Shown here piece by piece: positions 23,087 through 35,912 of a DNA stretch of 64,000 nucleotides. The stretch spans positions 1 through 64,000 of the forward strand of contig NC_134934.1 of the NCBI RefSeq assembly GCF_051020765.1, in the 5' to 3' direction. Within the stretch, counting starts at the first letter, position 1. Each line of letters begins with the position of its first letter. A model generated the notes under the pieces. It was not told the origin of the DNA and searched no databases. It saw nothing but the letters and a program-made list of their open reading frames with translations. The position numbers and the translations under genes are program-made. Origin of the DNA: Lasioglossum baleicum. Lineage: Eukaryota > Arthropoda > Insecta > Hymenoptera > Halictidae.

Positions 23087-26000
23087 CGACGATTCTTCGT
23101 TTCAGAAGTGTATTTCTGTGCGGAATCGCTGTTTCGCGCGCTAGATCAGTGCATTTGTATGCAAATATGCGAAATTGGAATAGAAACTCCGACCCGGCAA
23201 GCACGATCACGATTTATTCGAGCTTATGTCAGATTCGACGATTCTTCGTTTCAGAAGTGTATTTCTGTGCGGAATCGCTGTTTCGCGCGCTAGATCAGTG
23301 CATTTGTATGCAAATATGCGAAATTGGAATAGAAACTCCGACCCGGCAAGCACGATCACGATTTATTCGAGCTTATGTCAGATTCGACGATTCCTCGTTT
23401 CAGAAGTGTATTACTGTGCGGAATCGCTGTTTCGCGCGCTAGATCAGTGCATTTGCATGCAAATATGCGAAATTGGCACAGAAACTCCGACCCGGCAAGC
23501 ACGATCACGATTTATTCGAGCTTATGTGAGATTCGACGATTCTTCGTTTCAGAACTGTATTTCTGTGCGGAATCGCTGTTTCGCGTGCTAGATCAGTGTA
23601 TTTGCATGCAAATGTGCGAAATTGGCACGGAAACTCCGACCCGGCAACCACGATCACGATTTATTCGAGCTTATGTCAGATTCGACGATTCTTCGTTTCA
23701 GAAGAGGATTTCTGTGCGGAATCGCTGTCTTGCGTGCTAGATCAGTGCATTTGCATGCAAGTATGAGAAATTGGCACAGAAACTTCGACCCGGCAAACAC
23801 GATCACGATTTATTCGAGCTTATGTCAGATTCGACGATTCTTCGTTTCAGAAGTGTATTTCTGTGCGGAATCGCTGTTTCGCGTGCTAGATCAGTGCATT
23901 TGCATGCAATTATGAGAAATTGGAATAGAAACTCCGACCCGACAAACACGATCACGATGTATTCGAGCTTATGTCAGATTCGACGATTCTTCGCTTCAGC
24001 AGTGTATTTCTGTGCGGAATCGCTGTTTCGCGTGCCAGATCAGTGCATTTGAATGCAAATATGCGAAATTGGCACAGAAACTCCGACCCGGCAAGCACGA
24101 TCACAATTTATTCGAGCTTATGTCAGATTCGACGATTCTTCGTTTCAGAAGTGTATTTCTGTGCGGAATCGCTGTTTCGCGTACTAGATCAGTGCATTTG
24201 CATACAAATATGCGAAATTGGCACGGAAACTCCGACCCGGCAAGCACGATCCCGATTTATTCGAGCTTATATCAGATTCGACGATTCTTCGTTTCAGAAG
24301 TGTATTTCTGTGCGGAATCGCTGTTTCGCGTGCTAGATCAGTGCATTTGCATGCAAATATGCGAAATTGGCACAGAAACTCCGACCCGGCAAGCACGATC
24401 ACGATTTATTCGAGCTTATGTCAGATTCGACGATTCTTCGTTTCAGAAGTGTATTTCTGTGCGGAATCGCTGTTTCGCGTGCCAGATCAGTGCATTTGAT
24501 TGCAAATATGCGAAATTGGCACAGAAACTCCGACCCGGCAAGCACGATCACGATTTATTCGAGCTTATGTCAGATTCGAAGATTCTTCGCTTCCGAAGTG
24601 TATTTCTGTGCGGAATCGCTGTTTCGCGCGCTAGATCAGTGCATTTGCATGCAAGTATGAGAAATTGGAATAGAAACTCCGACCCGACAAGCACGATCAC
24701 GATTTATTCGAGCTTATGTCAGATTCGACGATTCTTCGCATCAGCAGTGTATTTCTGTGCGGAATCGCTGTTTCGCGTGCCAGATCAGTGCATTTGCATA
24801 CAAGTATGCGAAATTGGAATAGAAACTCCGGCCCGGCAAGCACGATCACGATTTCTTCGAGCTTATGTCAGATTCGACGATTATTCGTTTCACAAATGAA
24901 TTTCTGTGCGGAATCGCTGTTTCGCGTGCTAGATCAGTGCATTTGCATACAAGTATGCGAAATTGGAATAGAAACTCCGGCCTGGCAAGCACGATCACAA
25001 ATTATTCGAGCTTATGTCAGATTCGACGATTCTTCGTTTCAGAAGTGTATTTCTGTGCGGAATCGCTGTTTCGCGTGCTAGATCAGTGCATTTGAATGCA
25101 AATATGCGAAATTGGCACAGAAACTCCGACCCGGCAAGCACGATCACGATTTATTCGAGCTTATGTCAGATTCGACGATTCTTCGTTTCAGAAGTGTATT
25201 TCTGTGCGGAATCGCTGTTTCGCGCGCTAGGTGAGTGCATTTGCATGCAAGTATGTGAAATTGGAATAGAAACTCCGACCCGGCAAGCACGATCACGATT
25301 TATTCGAGCTTATGTCAGATTCGACGATTCTTCGTTTCAGAAGTGTATTTCTGTGCGGAATCGCTGTTTCGCGCGCTAGATCAGTGCATTTGCATGCAAA
25401 TATGCGAAATTGGCACAGTAACTCCGACCCGGCTAGCACGATCACGATTTATTCGAGCTTATGTCAGATTCGAAGATTCTTCGCTTCCGAAGTGTATTTC
25501 TGTGCGGAATCGCTGTTTCGCGCGCTAGATCAGTGCATTTGCATGCAAGTATGAGAAATTGGAATAGAAACTCCGACCCGACAAGCACGATCACGATTTA
25601 TTCGAGCTTATGTCAGATTCGACGATTCTTCGCTTCAGCAGTGTATTTCTGTGCGGAATCGCTGTTTCGCGTGCCAGATCAGTGCATTTGCATACAAGTA
25701 TGCGAAATTGGAATAGAAACTCCGGCCCGGCAAGCACGATCACGATTTCTTCGAGCTTATGTCAGATTCGACGATTATTCGTTTCACAAATGAATTTCTG
25801 TGCGGAATCGCTGTTTCGCGTGCTAGATCAGTGCATTTGCATACAAGTATGCGAAATTGGAATAGAAACTCCGGCCTGGCAAGCACGATCACAAATTATT
25901 CGAGCTTATGTCAGATTCGACGATTCATCGTTTCAGAAGTGTATTTCTGTGCGGAATCGCTGTTTCGCGTGCTAGATCAGTGCATTTGAATGCAAATATG

Positions 26001-26513
26001 CGAAATTGGCACAGAAACTCCGACCCGGCAAGCACGATCACGATTTATTCGAGCTTATGTGAGATTCGACGATTCATCGTTTCAGAAGTGTATTTCTGTG
26101 CGGAATCGCTGTTTCGCGCGCTAGGTGAGTGCATTTGCATGCAAGTATGTGAAATTGGAATAGAAACTCCGACCCGGCAAGCACGATCACGATTTATTCG
26201 AGCTTATGTCAGATTCGACGATTATTCGTTTCACAAATGAATTTCTGTGCGGAATCGCTGTTTCGCGTGCTAGATCAGTGCATTTGCATGCAAATATGCG
26301 AAATTGGCACAGAAACTCCGACCCGGCAAGCACGATCACGATTTATTCGAGCTTATGTCAGATTCGACGATTCTTCGTTTCAGAAGTGTATTTCTGTGCG
26401 GAATCGCTGTTTCGCGTGCCAGATCAGTGCATTTGATTGCAAATATGCGAAATTGGCACAGAAACTCCGACCCGGCAAGCACGATCACGATTTATTCGAG
26501 CTTATGTCAGATT
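22640..26513 (+). repeat. 26-monomer higher-order repeat, copy C3 (3,874 bp)
   Basis: It matches C2 at offset 4,470 in the left part and 3,874 beyond the 4-mer duplication. Cassettes and markers fall in the same order as in C1, for example ATTTGATTGCAAAT at about 22,558 and 24,495 and CGCATCAGCAG at about 24,735. It lacks the CGTTTTAGAAG substitution shared by C1 and C2. Confidence 0.9.
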
Positions 26514-28222
26514 CGAAGATTCTTCGCTTCCGAAGTGTATTTCTGTGCGGAATCGCTGTTTCGCGCGCTAGATCAGTGCATTTGCATGCAAGTATGAGAA
26601 ATTGGAATAGAAACTCCGACCCGACAAGCACGATCACGATTTATTCGAGCTTATGTCAGATTCGACGATTCTTCGCATCAGCAGTGTATTTCTGTGCGGA
26701 ATCGCTGTTTCGCGTGCCAGATCAGTGCATTTGCATACAAGTATGCGAAATTGGAATAGAAACTCCGGCCCGGCAAGCACGATCACGATTTCTTCGAGCT
26801 TATGTCAGATTCGACGATTATTCGTTTCACAAATGAATTTCTGTGCGGAATCGCTGTTTCGCGTGCTAGATCAGTGCATTTGCATACAAGTATGCGAAAT
26901 TGGAATAGAAACTCCGGCCTGGCAAGCACGATCACAAATTATTCGAGCTTATGTCAGATTCGACGATTCTTCGTTTCAGAAGTGTATTTCTGTGCGGAAT
27001 CGCTGTTTCGCGTGCTAGATCAGTGCATTTGAATGCAAATATGCGAAATTGGCACAGAAACTCCGACCCGGCAAGCACGATCACGATTTATTCGAGCTTA
27101 TGTCAGATTCGACGATTCTTCGTTTCAGAAGTGTATTTCTGTGCGGAATCGCTGTTTCGCGCGCTAGGTGAGTGCATTTGCATGCAAGTATGTGAAATTG
27201 GAATAGAAACTCCGACCCGGCAAGCACGATCACGATTTATTCGAGCTTATGTCAGATTCGACGATTCTTCGTTTCAGAAGTGTATTTCTGTGCGGAATCG
27301 CTGTTTCGCGCGCTAGATCAGTGCATTTGCATGCAAATATGCGAAATTGGCACAGTAACTCCGACCCGGCTAGCACGATCACGATTTATTCGAGCTTATG
27401 TCAGATTCGAAGATTCTTCGCTTCCGAAGTGTATTTCTGTGCGGAATCGCTGTTTCGCGCGCTAGATCAGTGCATTTGCATGCAAGTATGAGAAATTGGA
27501 ATAGAAACTCCGACCCGACAAGCACGATCACGATTTATTCGAGCTTATGTCAGATTCGACGATTCTTCGCTTCAGCAGTGTATTTCTGTGCGGAATCGCT
27601 GTTTCGCGTGCCAGATCAGTGCATTTGCATACAAGTATGCGAAATTGGAATAGAAACTCCGGCCCGGCAAGCACGATCACGATTTCTTCGAGCTTATGTC
27701 AGATTCGACGATTATTCGTTTCACAAATGAATTTCTGTGCGGAATCGCTGTTTCGCGTGCTAGATCAGTGCATTTGCATACAAGTATGCGAAATTGGAAT
27801 AGAAACTCCGGCCTGGCAAGCACGATCACAAATTATTCGAGCTTATGTCAGATTCGACGATTCATCGTTTCAGAAGTGTATTTCTGTGCGGAATCGCTGT
27901 TTCGCGTGCTAGATCAGTGCATTTGAATGCAAATATGCGAAATTGGCACAGAAACTCCGACCCGGCAAGCACGATCACGATTTATTCGAGCTTATGTGAG
28001 ATTCGACGATTCATCGTTTCAGAAGTGTATTTCTGTGCGGAATCGCTGTTTCGCGCGCTAGGTGAGTGCATTTGCATGCAAGTATGTGAAATTGGAATAG
28101 AAACTCCGACCCGGCAAGCACGATCACGATTTATTCGAGCTTATGTCAGATTCGACGATTATTCGTTTCACAAATGAATTTCTGTGCGGAATCGCTGTTT
28201 CGCGTGCTAGATCAGTGCATTT
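26514..28222 (+). repeat. Half copy C4 of the 26-mer repeat, with register slipped by 13 monomers
   Basis: From 26,514 the array does not continue with the monomers that open C1-C3. It follows 24,577 onward at offset 1,937 (13 monomers), shown by CGCATCAGCAG at about 26,672, which marks the second half of the unit. The match ends near 28,227, where CATACAAGTATG replaces CATGCAAATATG. It overlaps the start of the next, larger duplication, so part of C4 was later copied into 35.9-36.7 kb. Confidence 0.85.
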
Positions 28223-31200
28223 GCATACAAGTATGCGAAATTGGAATAGAAACTCCGGCCCGGCAAGCACGATCACGATTTCTTCGAGCTTATGTCAGAT
28301 TCGACGATTATTCGTTTCACAAATGAATTTCTGTGCGGAATCGCTGTTTCGCGTGCTAGATCAGTGCATTTGCATACAAGTATGCGAAATTGGAATAGAA
28401 ACTCCGGCCTGGCAAGCACGATCACGATTTATTCGAGCTTATGTCAGATTCGACGATTCTTCGTTTCAGAAGTGTATTTCTGTGCGGAATCGCTGTTTCG
28501 CGCGCTAGGTGAGTGCATTTGCATGCAAGTATGTGAAATTGGAATAGAAACTCCGACCCGGCAAGCACGATCACGATTTATTCGAGCTTATGTCAGATTC
28601 GACGATTCTTCGTTTCAGAAGTGTATTTCTGTGCGGAATCGCTGTTTCGCGCGCTAGATCAGTGCATTTGCATGCAAATATGCGAAATTGGCACAGTAAC
28701 TCCGACCCGGCAAGCACGATCACGATTTATTCGAGCTTATGTCAGATTCGACGATTCTTCGTTTCAGAAGTGTATTTCTGTGCGGAATCGCTGTTTCGCG
28801 CGCTAGGTCAGTGCATTTGCATGCAAGTATGTGAAATTGGAATAGAAACTCCGACCCGGCAAGCACGATCACGATTTATTCGAGCTTATGTCAGATTCGA
28901 CGATTCTTCGTTTCAGAAGTGTATTTCTGTGCGGAATCGCTGTTTCGCGCGCTAGGTGAGTGCATTTGCATGCAAGTATGTGAAATTGGAATAGAAACTC
29001 CGACCCGGCAAGCACGATCACGATTTATTCGAGCTTATGTCAGATTCGACGATTCTTCGTTTCAGAAGTGTATTTCTGTGCGGAATCGCTGTTTCGCGCG
29101 CTAGATCAGTGCATTTGCATGCAAATATGCGAAATTGGCACAGAAACTCCGACCCGGCAAGCACGATCACGATTTATTCGAGCTTATGACAGATTCGAAG
29201 ATTCTTCGCTTCCGAAGTGTATTTCTGTGCGGAATCGCTGTTTCGCGCGCTAGATCAGTGCATTTGCATGCAAGTATGAGAAATTGGAATAGAAACTCCG
29301 ACCCGACAAGCACGATCACGATTTATTCGAGCTTATGTCAGATTCGACGATTCTTCGCTTCAGCAGTGTATTTCTGTGCGGAATCGCTGTTTCGCGTGCC
29401 AGATCAGTGCATTTGCATACAAGTATGCGAAATTGGAATAGAAACTCCGGCCCGGCAAGCACGATCACGATTTCTTCGAGCTTATGTCAGATTCGACGAT
29501 TATTCGTTTCACAAATGAATTTCTGTGCGGAATCGCTGTTTCGCGTGCTAGATCAGTGCATTTGCATACAAGTATGCGAAATTGGAATAGAAACTCCGGC
29601 CTGGCAAGCACGATCACAAATTATTCGAGCTTATGTCAGATTCGACGATTCTTCGTTTCAGAAGTGTATTTCTGTGCGGAATCGCTGTTTCGCGTGCCAG
29701 ATCAGTGCATTTGCATACAAGTATGCGAAATTGGAATAGAAACTCCGGCCCGGCAAGCACGATCACGATTTATTCGAGCTTATGTCAGATTCGACGATTC
29801 CTCGTTTCAGAAGTGTATTACTGTGCGGAATCACTGTTTCGCGCGCTAGATCAGTGCATTTGCATGCAAATATGCGAAATTGGCACAGAAACTCCGACCC
29901 GGCAAGCACGATCACGATTTATTCGAGCTTATGTCAGATTCGAAGATTCTTCGTTTCAGAAGAGGATTTCTGTGCGGAATCGCTGTTTCGCGTGCTAGAT
30001 CAGTGCATTTGCATGCAAATATGAGAAATTGGAATAGAAACTCCGACCCGGCAAGCACGATCACGATTTATTCGAGCTTATGTCAGATTCGACGATTCTT
30101 CGTTTCAGAAGAGGATTTCTGTGCGGAATCGCTGTTTCGCGTGCTAGATCAGTGTATTTGCATGCAAATGTGCGAAATTGGCACGGAAACTCCGACCCGG
30201 CAACCACGATCACGATTTATTCGAGCTTATGTCAGATTCGACGATTCTTCGTTTCAGAAGAGGATTTCTGTGCGGAATCGCTGTCTTGCGTGCTAGATCA
30301 GTGCATTTGCATGCAAGTATGAGAAATTGGCACAGAAACTTCGACCCGGCAAACACGATCACGATTTATTCGAGCTTATGTCAGATTCGACGATTCTTCG
30401 TTTCAGAAGTGTATTTCTGTGCGGAATCGCTGTTTCGCGTGCTAGATCAGTGCATTTGCATGCAAATATGAGAAATTGGAATAGAAACTGCGACCCGACA
30501 AACACGATCACGATGTATTCGAGCTTATGTCAGATTCGACGATTCTTCGCTTCAGCAGTGTATTTCTGTGCGGAATCGCTGTTTCGCGTGCTAGATCAGT
30601 GCATTTGCATACAAATATGCGAAATTGGCACGGAAACTCCGACCCGGCAAGCACGATCACGATTTATTCGAGCTTATGTCAGATTCGAAGATTCTTCGTT
30701 TCAGAAGTGTATTTCTGTGCGGAATCGCTGTTTCGCGCGCTAGGTCAGTGCATTTGCATGCAAGTATGTGAAATGGGAATAGAAACTCCGACCCGGCAAG
30801 CTCGATCACGATTTATTCGAGCTTATGTCAGATTCGACGATTCTTCGTTTCAGAAGTGTATTTCTGTGCGGAATCGCTGTTTCGCGCGCTAGATCAGTGC
30901 ATTTGCATGCAAATATGCGAAATTGGCCCAGAAACTCCGACCCGGCAAGCACGATCACGATTTATTCGAGCTTATGTGAGATTCAACGATTCTTCGTTTC
31001 GGAAGTGTATTTCTGTGCGGAATCGCTGTTTCGCGCGCTAGATCAGTGCATTTGCATGCAAATACGTGAAATTGGCACGGAAACTCCGACCCGGCAAGCA
31101 CGATCCCGATTTATTCGAGCTTATGTCAGATTCGACGATTCTTCGTTTCAGAAGTGTATTTCTGTGCGGAATCGCTGTTTCGCGCGCTAGGTCAGTGCAT

Positions 31201-34200
31201 TTGCATGCAAATATGCGAAATTGGCACAGAAACTCCGACCCGGCAAGCACGATCACAATTTATTCGAGCTTATGTCAGATTCGACGATTCTTCGCTTCAG
31301 CAGTGTATTTCTGTGCGGAATCGCTGTTTCGCGCGCTAGATCAGTGCATTTGCATGCAAGTATGAGAAATTGGAATAGAAACTCCTTTTCGGCAAGCACG
31401 ATCACAAATTATTCGAGCTTATATCAAATTCGACGATTCTTCGTTTCAGAAGTGTATTTCTGTGCGGAATCGCTGTTTCGCGTGCCAGATCAGTGCATTT
31501 GCATACAAGTATGCGAAATTGGAATAGAAACTCCGGCCCGGCAAGCACGATCACAATTCATTCGAGCTTATGTCAGATTCGAAGATTCTTCGCTTCCGAA
31601 GTGTATTTCTGTGCGGAATCGCTGTTTCGCGCGCTAGATCAGTGTATTTGCATGCAAGTATGAGAAATTGGAATAGAAACTCCGACCCGACAAGCACGAT
31701 CACGATTTATTCGAGCTTATGTCAGATTCGACGATTCTTCGCTTCAGCAGTGTATTTCTGTGCGGAATCGCTGTTTCGCGTGCCAGATCAGTGCATTTGC
31801 ATACAAGTATGCGAAATTGGAATAGAAACTCCGGCCCGGCAAGCACGATGACGATTTATTCGAGCTTATGTCAGATTGGACGATTATTCGTTTCACAAAT
31901 GAATTTCTGTGCGGAATCGCTGTTTCGCGTGCTAGATCAGTGCATTTGGATACAACTATGCGAAATTGGAATAGAAACTCCGGCCCGGCAAGCACGATCA
32001 CAAATTATTCGAGCTTATGTCAGATTCGACGATTCTTCGTTTCAGAAGTGTATTTCTGTGCGGAATCGCTGTTTCGCGTGCTAGATCAGTGCATTTGCAT
32101 ACAAATATGCGAAATTGGCACGGAAACTCCGACCCGGCAAGCACGATCACGATTTATTCGAGCTTATGTCAGATTCGAAGATTCTTCGCTTCCGAAGTGT
32201 ATTTCTGTGCGGAATCGCTGTTTCGCGCGCTAGATCAGTGCATTTGCATGCAAATACGTGAAATTGGCATAGAAACTCCGACCCGGCGCACGATCACGAT
32301 TTATTCGAGCTTATGTCAGATTCGACGATTCTTCGTTTCAGAAGTGTATTTCTGTGCGGAATCGCTGTTTCGCGCGCTAGGTCAGTGCATTTGCATGCAA
32401 GTATGTGAAATGGGAATAGAAACTCCGACCCGGCAAGCTCGATCACGATTTATTCGAGCTTATGTCAGATTCGACGATTCTTCGTTTCAGAAGTGTATTT
32501 CTGTGCGGAATCGCTGTTTCGCGCGCTAGATCAGTGCATTTGCATGCAAATATGCGAAATTGGCACAGAAACTCCGACCCGGCAAGCACGATCACGATTT
32601 ATTCGAGCTTATGTGAGATTCGACGATTCTTCGTTTCGGAAGTGTATTTCTGTGCGGAATCGCTGTTTCGCGCGCTAGATCAGTGCATTTGCATGCAAAT
32701 ACGTGAAATTGGCACGGAAACTCCGACCCGGCAAGCACGATCCCGATTTATTCGAGCTTATGTCAGATTCGACGATTCTTCGTTTCAGAAGTGTATTTCT
32801 GTGCGGAATCGCTGTTTCGCGCGCTAGGTCAGTGCATTTGCATGCAAATATGCGAAATTGGCACAGAAACTCCGACCCGGCAAGCACGATCACGATTTAT
32901 TCGAGCTTATGTCAGATTCGACGATTCTTCGCTTCAGAAGTGTATTTCTGTGCGGAATCGCTGTTTCGCGTGCGAGATCAGTGCATCTGAATGCAAATAT
33001 GCGAAATTGGCACAGAAACTCCGACCCGGCAAGCACGATCACAATTTATTCGAGCTTATGTCAGATTCGACGATTCTCCGCTTCAGCAGTGTATTTCTGT
33101 GCGGAATCGCTGTTTCGCGCGCAAGATCAGTGCATTTGCATGCAAGTATGAGAAATTGGAATAGAAACTCCTTTTCGGCAAGCACGATCACAAATTATTC
33201 GAGCTTATATCAAATTCGACGATCCTTCGTTTCAGAAGTGTATTTCTGTGCGGAATCGCTGTTTCGCGTGCTAGATCAGTGCATTTGCATACAAATATGC
33301 GAAATTGGCACGGAAACTCCGACCCGGCAAGCACGATCACGATTTATTCGAGCTTATGTGAGATTCGACGATTCTTCGTTTCGGAAGTGTATTTCTGTGC
33401 GGAATCGCTGTTTCGCGCGCTAGATCAGTGCATTTGCATGCAAATACGTGAAATTGGCACGGAAACTCCGACCCGGCAAGCACGATCCCGATTTATTCGA
33501 GCTTATGTCAAATTCGAAGATTCTTCGCTTCCGAAGTGTTTTTCTGTGCGGAATCGCTGTTTCGCGCGCTAGATCAGTGCATTTGCATGCAAATACGTGA
33601 AATTGGCATAGAAAATCCGACCCGGCGCACGATCACGATTTATTCGAGCTTATGTCAGATTCGACGATTCTTCGTTTCAGAAGTGTATTTCTGTGCGGAA
33701 TCGCTGTTTCGCGCGCTAGGTCAGTGCATTTGCATGCAAGTATGTGAAATGGGAATAGAAACTCCGACCCGGCAAGCTCGATTACGATTTATTCGAGCTT
33801 ATGTCAGATTCGAAGATTCTTCGCTTCCGAAGTGTATTTCTGTGCGGAATCGCTGTTTCGCGCGCTAGATCAGTGCATTTGCATGCAAATACGTGAAATT
33901 GGCATAGAAACTCCGACCCGGCGCACGATCACGATTTATTCGAGCTTATGTCAGATTCGACGATTCTTCGTTTCAGAAGTGTATTTCTGTGCGGAATCGC
34001 TGTTTCGCGCGCTAGATCAGTGCATTTGCATGCAAATATGCGAAATTGGCACAGAAACTCCGACCCGGCAAGCACGATCACGATTTATTCGAGCTTATGT
34101 GAGATTCGACGATTCTTCGTTTCGGAAGTGTATTTCTGTGCCGAATCGCTGTTTCGCGCGCTAGATCAGTGCATTTGCATGCAAATACGTGAAATTGGCA

Positions 34201-35912
34201 CGGAAACTCCGACCCGGCAAGCACGATCCCGATTTATTCGAGCTTATGTCAGATTCGACGATTCTTCGCTTCAGAAGTGTATTTCTGTGCGGAATCGCTG
34301 TTTCGCGTGCGAGATCAGTGCATTTGAATGCAAATATGCGAAATTGGCACAGAAACTCCGACCCGGCAAGCACGATCACAATTTATTCGAGCTTATGTCA
34401 GATTCGACGATTCTTCGCTTCAGCAGTGTATTTCTGTGCGGAATCGCTGTTTCGCGTGCTAGATCAGTGCATTTGCATGCAAATATGCGAAATTGGCACA
34501 GAAACTCCGACCTGGCATGCACGATCACGATTTATTCGTGCTTATGTCAGATTCGACGATTCTTCGTTTCAGAAGTGTATTTCTGTGCGGAATCGCTGTT
34601 TCGCGTGCTAGATCAGTGCATTTGCATGCAAATACGTGAAATTGGCACAGAAACTCCGACCCGGCAAGCACGATCACGATTTATTCGAGCTTATGTCAGA
34701 TTCGAAGATTCTTCGCTTCCGAATTGTATTTCTGTGCGGAATCGCTGTTTCGCGCGCTAGATCAGTGCATTTGCATGCAAGTATGAGAAATTGGAATAGA
34801 AACTCCGACCCGACAAACACGATCACGATGTATTCGAGCTTATGTCAGATTCGACGATTCTTCGCTTCAGCAGTGTATTTCTGTGCGGAATCGCTGTTTC
34901 GCGTGCCAGATCAGTGCATTTGAATGCAAATATGCGAAATTGGCACAGAAACTCCGACCCGGCAAGCACGATCACAATTTATTCGAGCTTATGTCAGATT
35001 CGACGATTCTTCGTTTCAGAAGTGTATTTCTGTGCGGAATCGCTGTTTCGTGTGCTAGATCAGTGCATTTGCATGCAAATATGCGAAATTGGCACAGAAA
35101 CTCCGACACGGCATGCACGATCACGATTTATTCGAGCTTATGTCAGATTCGACGATTCTGCGCTTCAGAAGTGTATTTCTGTGCGGAATCGCTGTTTCGC
35201 GTGCTAGATCAGTGCATTTGAATGCAAATATGCGAAATTGGCACAGAAACTCCGACCCGGCAATCACGATCACAATTTATTCGAGCTTATGTCAGATTCA
35301 ACGATTCTTCGTTTCAGAAGTGTATTTCTGTGCGGAATCGCTGTTTCGCGTGCTAGATCAGTGCATTTGCATACAAATATGCGAAATTGGCACGGAAACT
35401 CCGACCCGGCAAGCACGATCACGATTTATTCGAGCTTATGTCAGATTCGAAGATTCTTCGTTTCAGAAGTGTATTTCTGTGCGGAATCGCTGTTTCGCGC
35501 GCTAGGTCAGTGCATTTGCATGCAAGTATGTGAAATGGGAATAGAAACTCCGACCCGGCAAGCTCGATCACGATTTATTCGAGCTTATGTCAGATTCGAC
35601 GATTCTTCGTTTCAGAAGTGTATTTCTGTGCGGAATCGCTGTTTCGCGCGCTAGATCAGTGCATTTGCATGCAAATATGCGAAATTGGCCCAGAAACTCC
35701 GACCCGGCAAGCACGATCACGATTTATTCGAGCTTATGTGAGATTCGACGATTCTTCGTTTCGGAAGTGTATTTCTGTGCGGAATCGCTGTTTCGCGCGC
35801 TAGATCAGTGCATTTGCATGCAAATACGTGAAATTGGCACGGAAACTCCGACCCGGCAAGCACGATCCCGATTTATTCGAGCTTATGTCAGATTCGACGA
35901 TTCTTCGTTTCA
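27426..35912 (+). repeat. 57-monomer higher-order unit D1 (8,487 bp), first tandem copy
   Basis: Sequence from 27,426 recurs at 35,913. The offset of 8,487 equals 57 x 149 minus 6, because each copy holds three 147-bp monomers (32,287, 33,626 and 33,922 here). Differences at 27,421 and 27,425 against 35,908 and 35,912 (CTTCCGAAG against TTTCAGAAG) set the left edge. Across the unit I noticed only one substitution, A at 29,944 against C at 38,431. The unit starts inside the C4 half copy, so it was formed after the 26-mer repeat. Confidence 0.92.
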
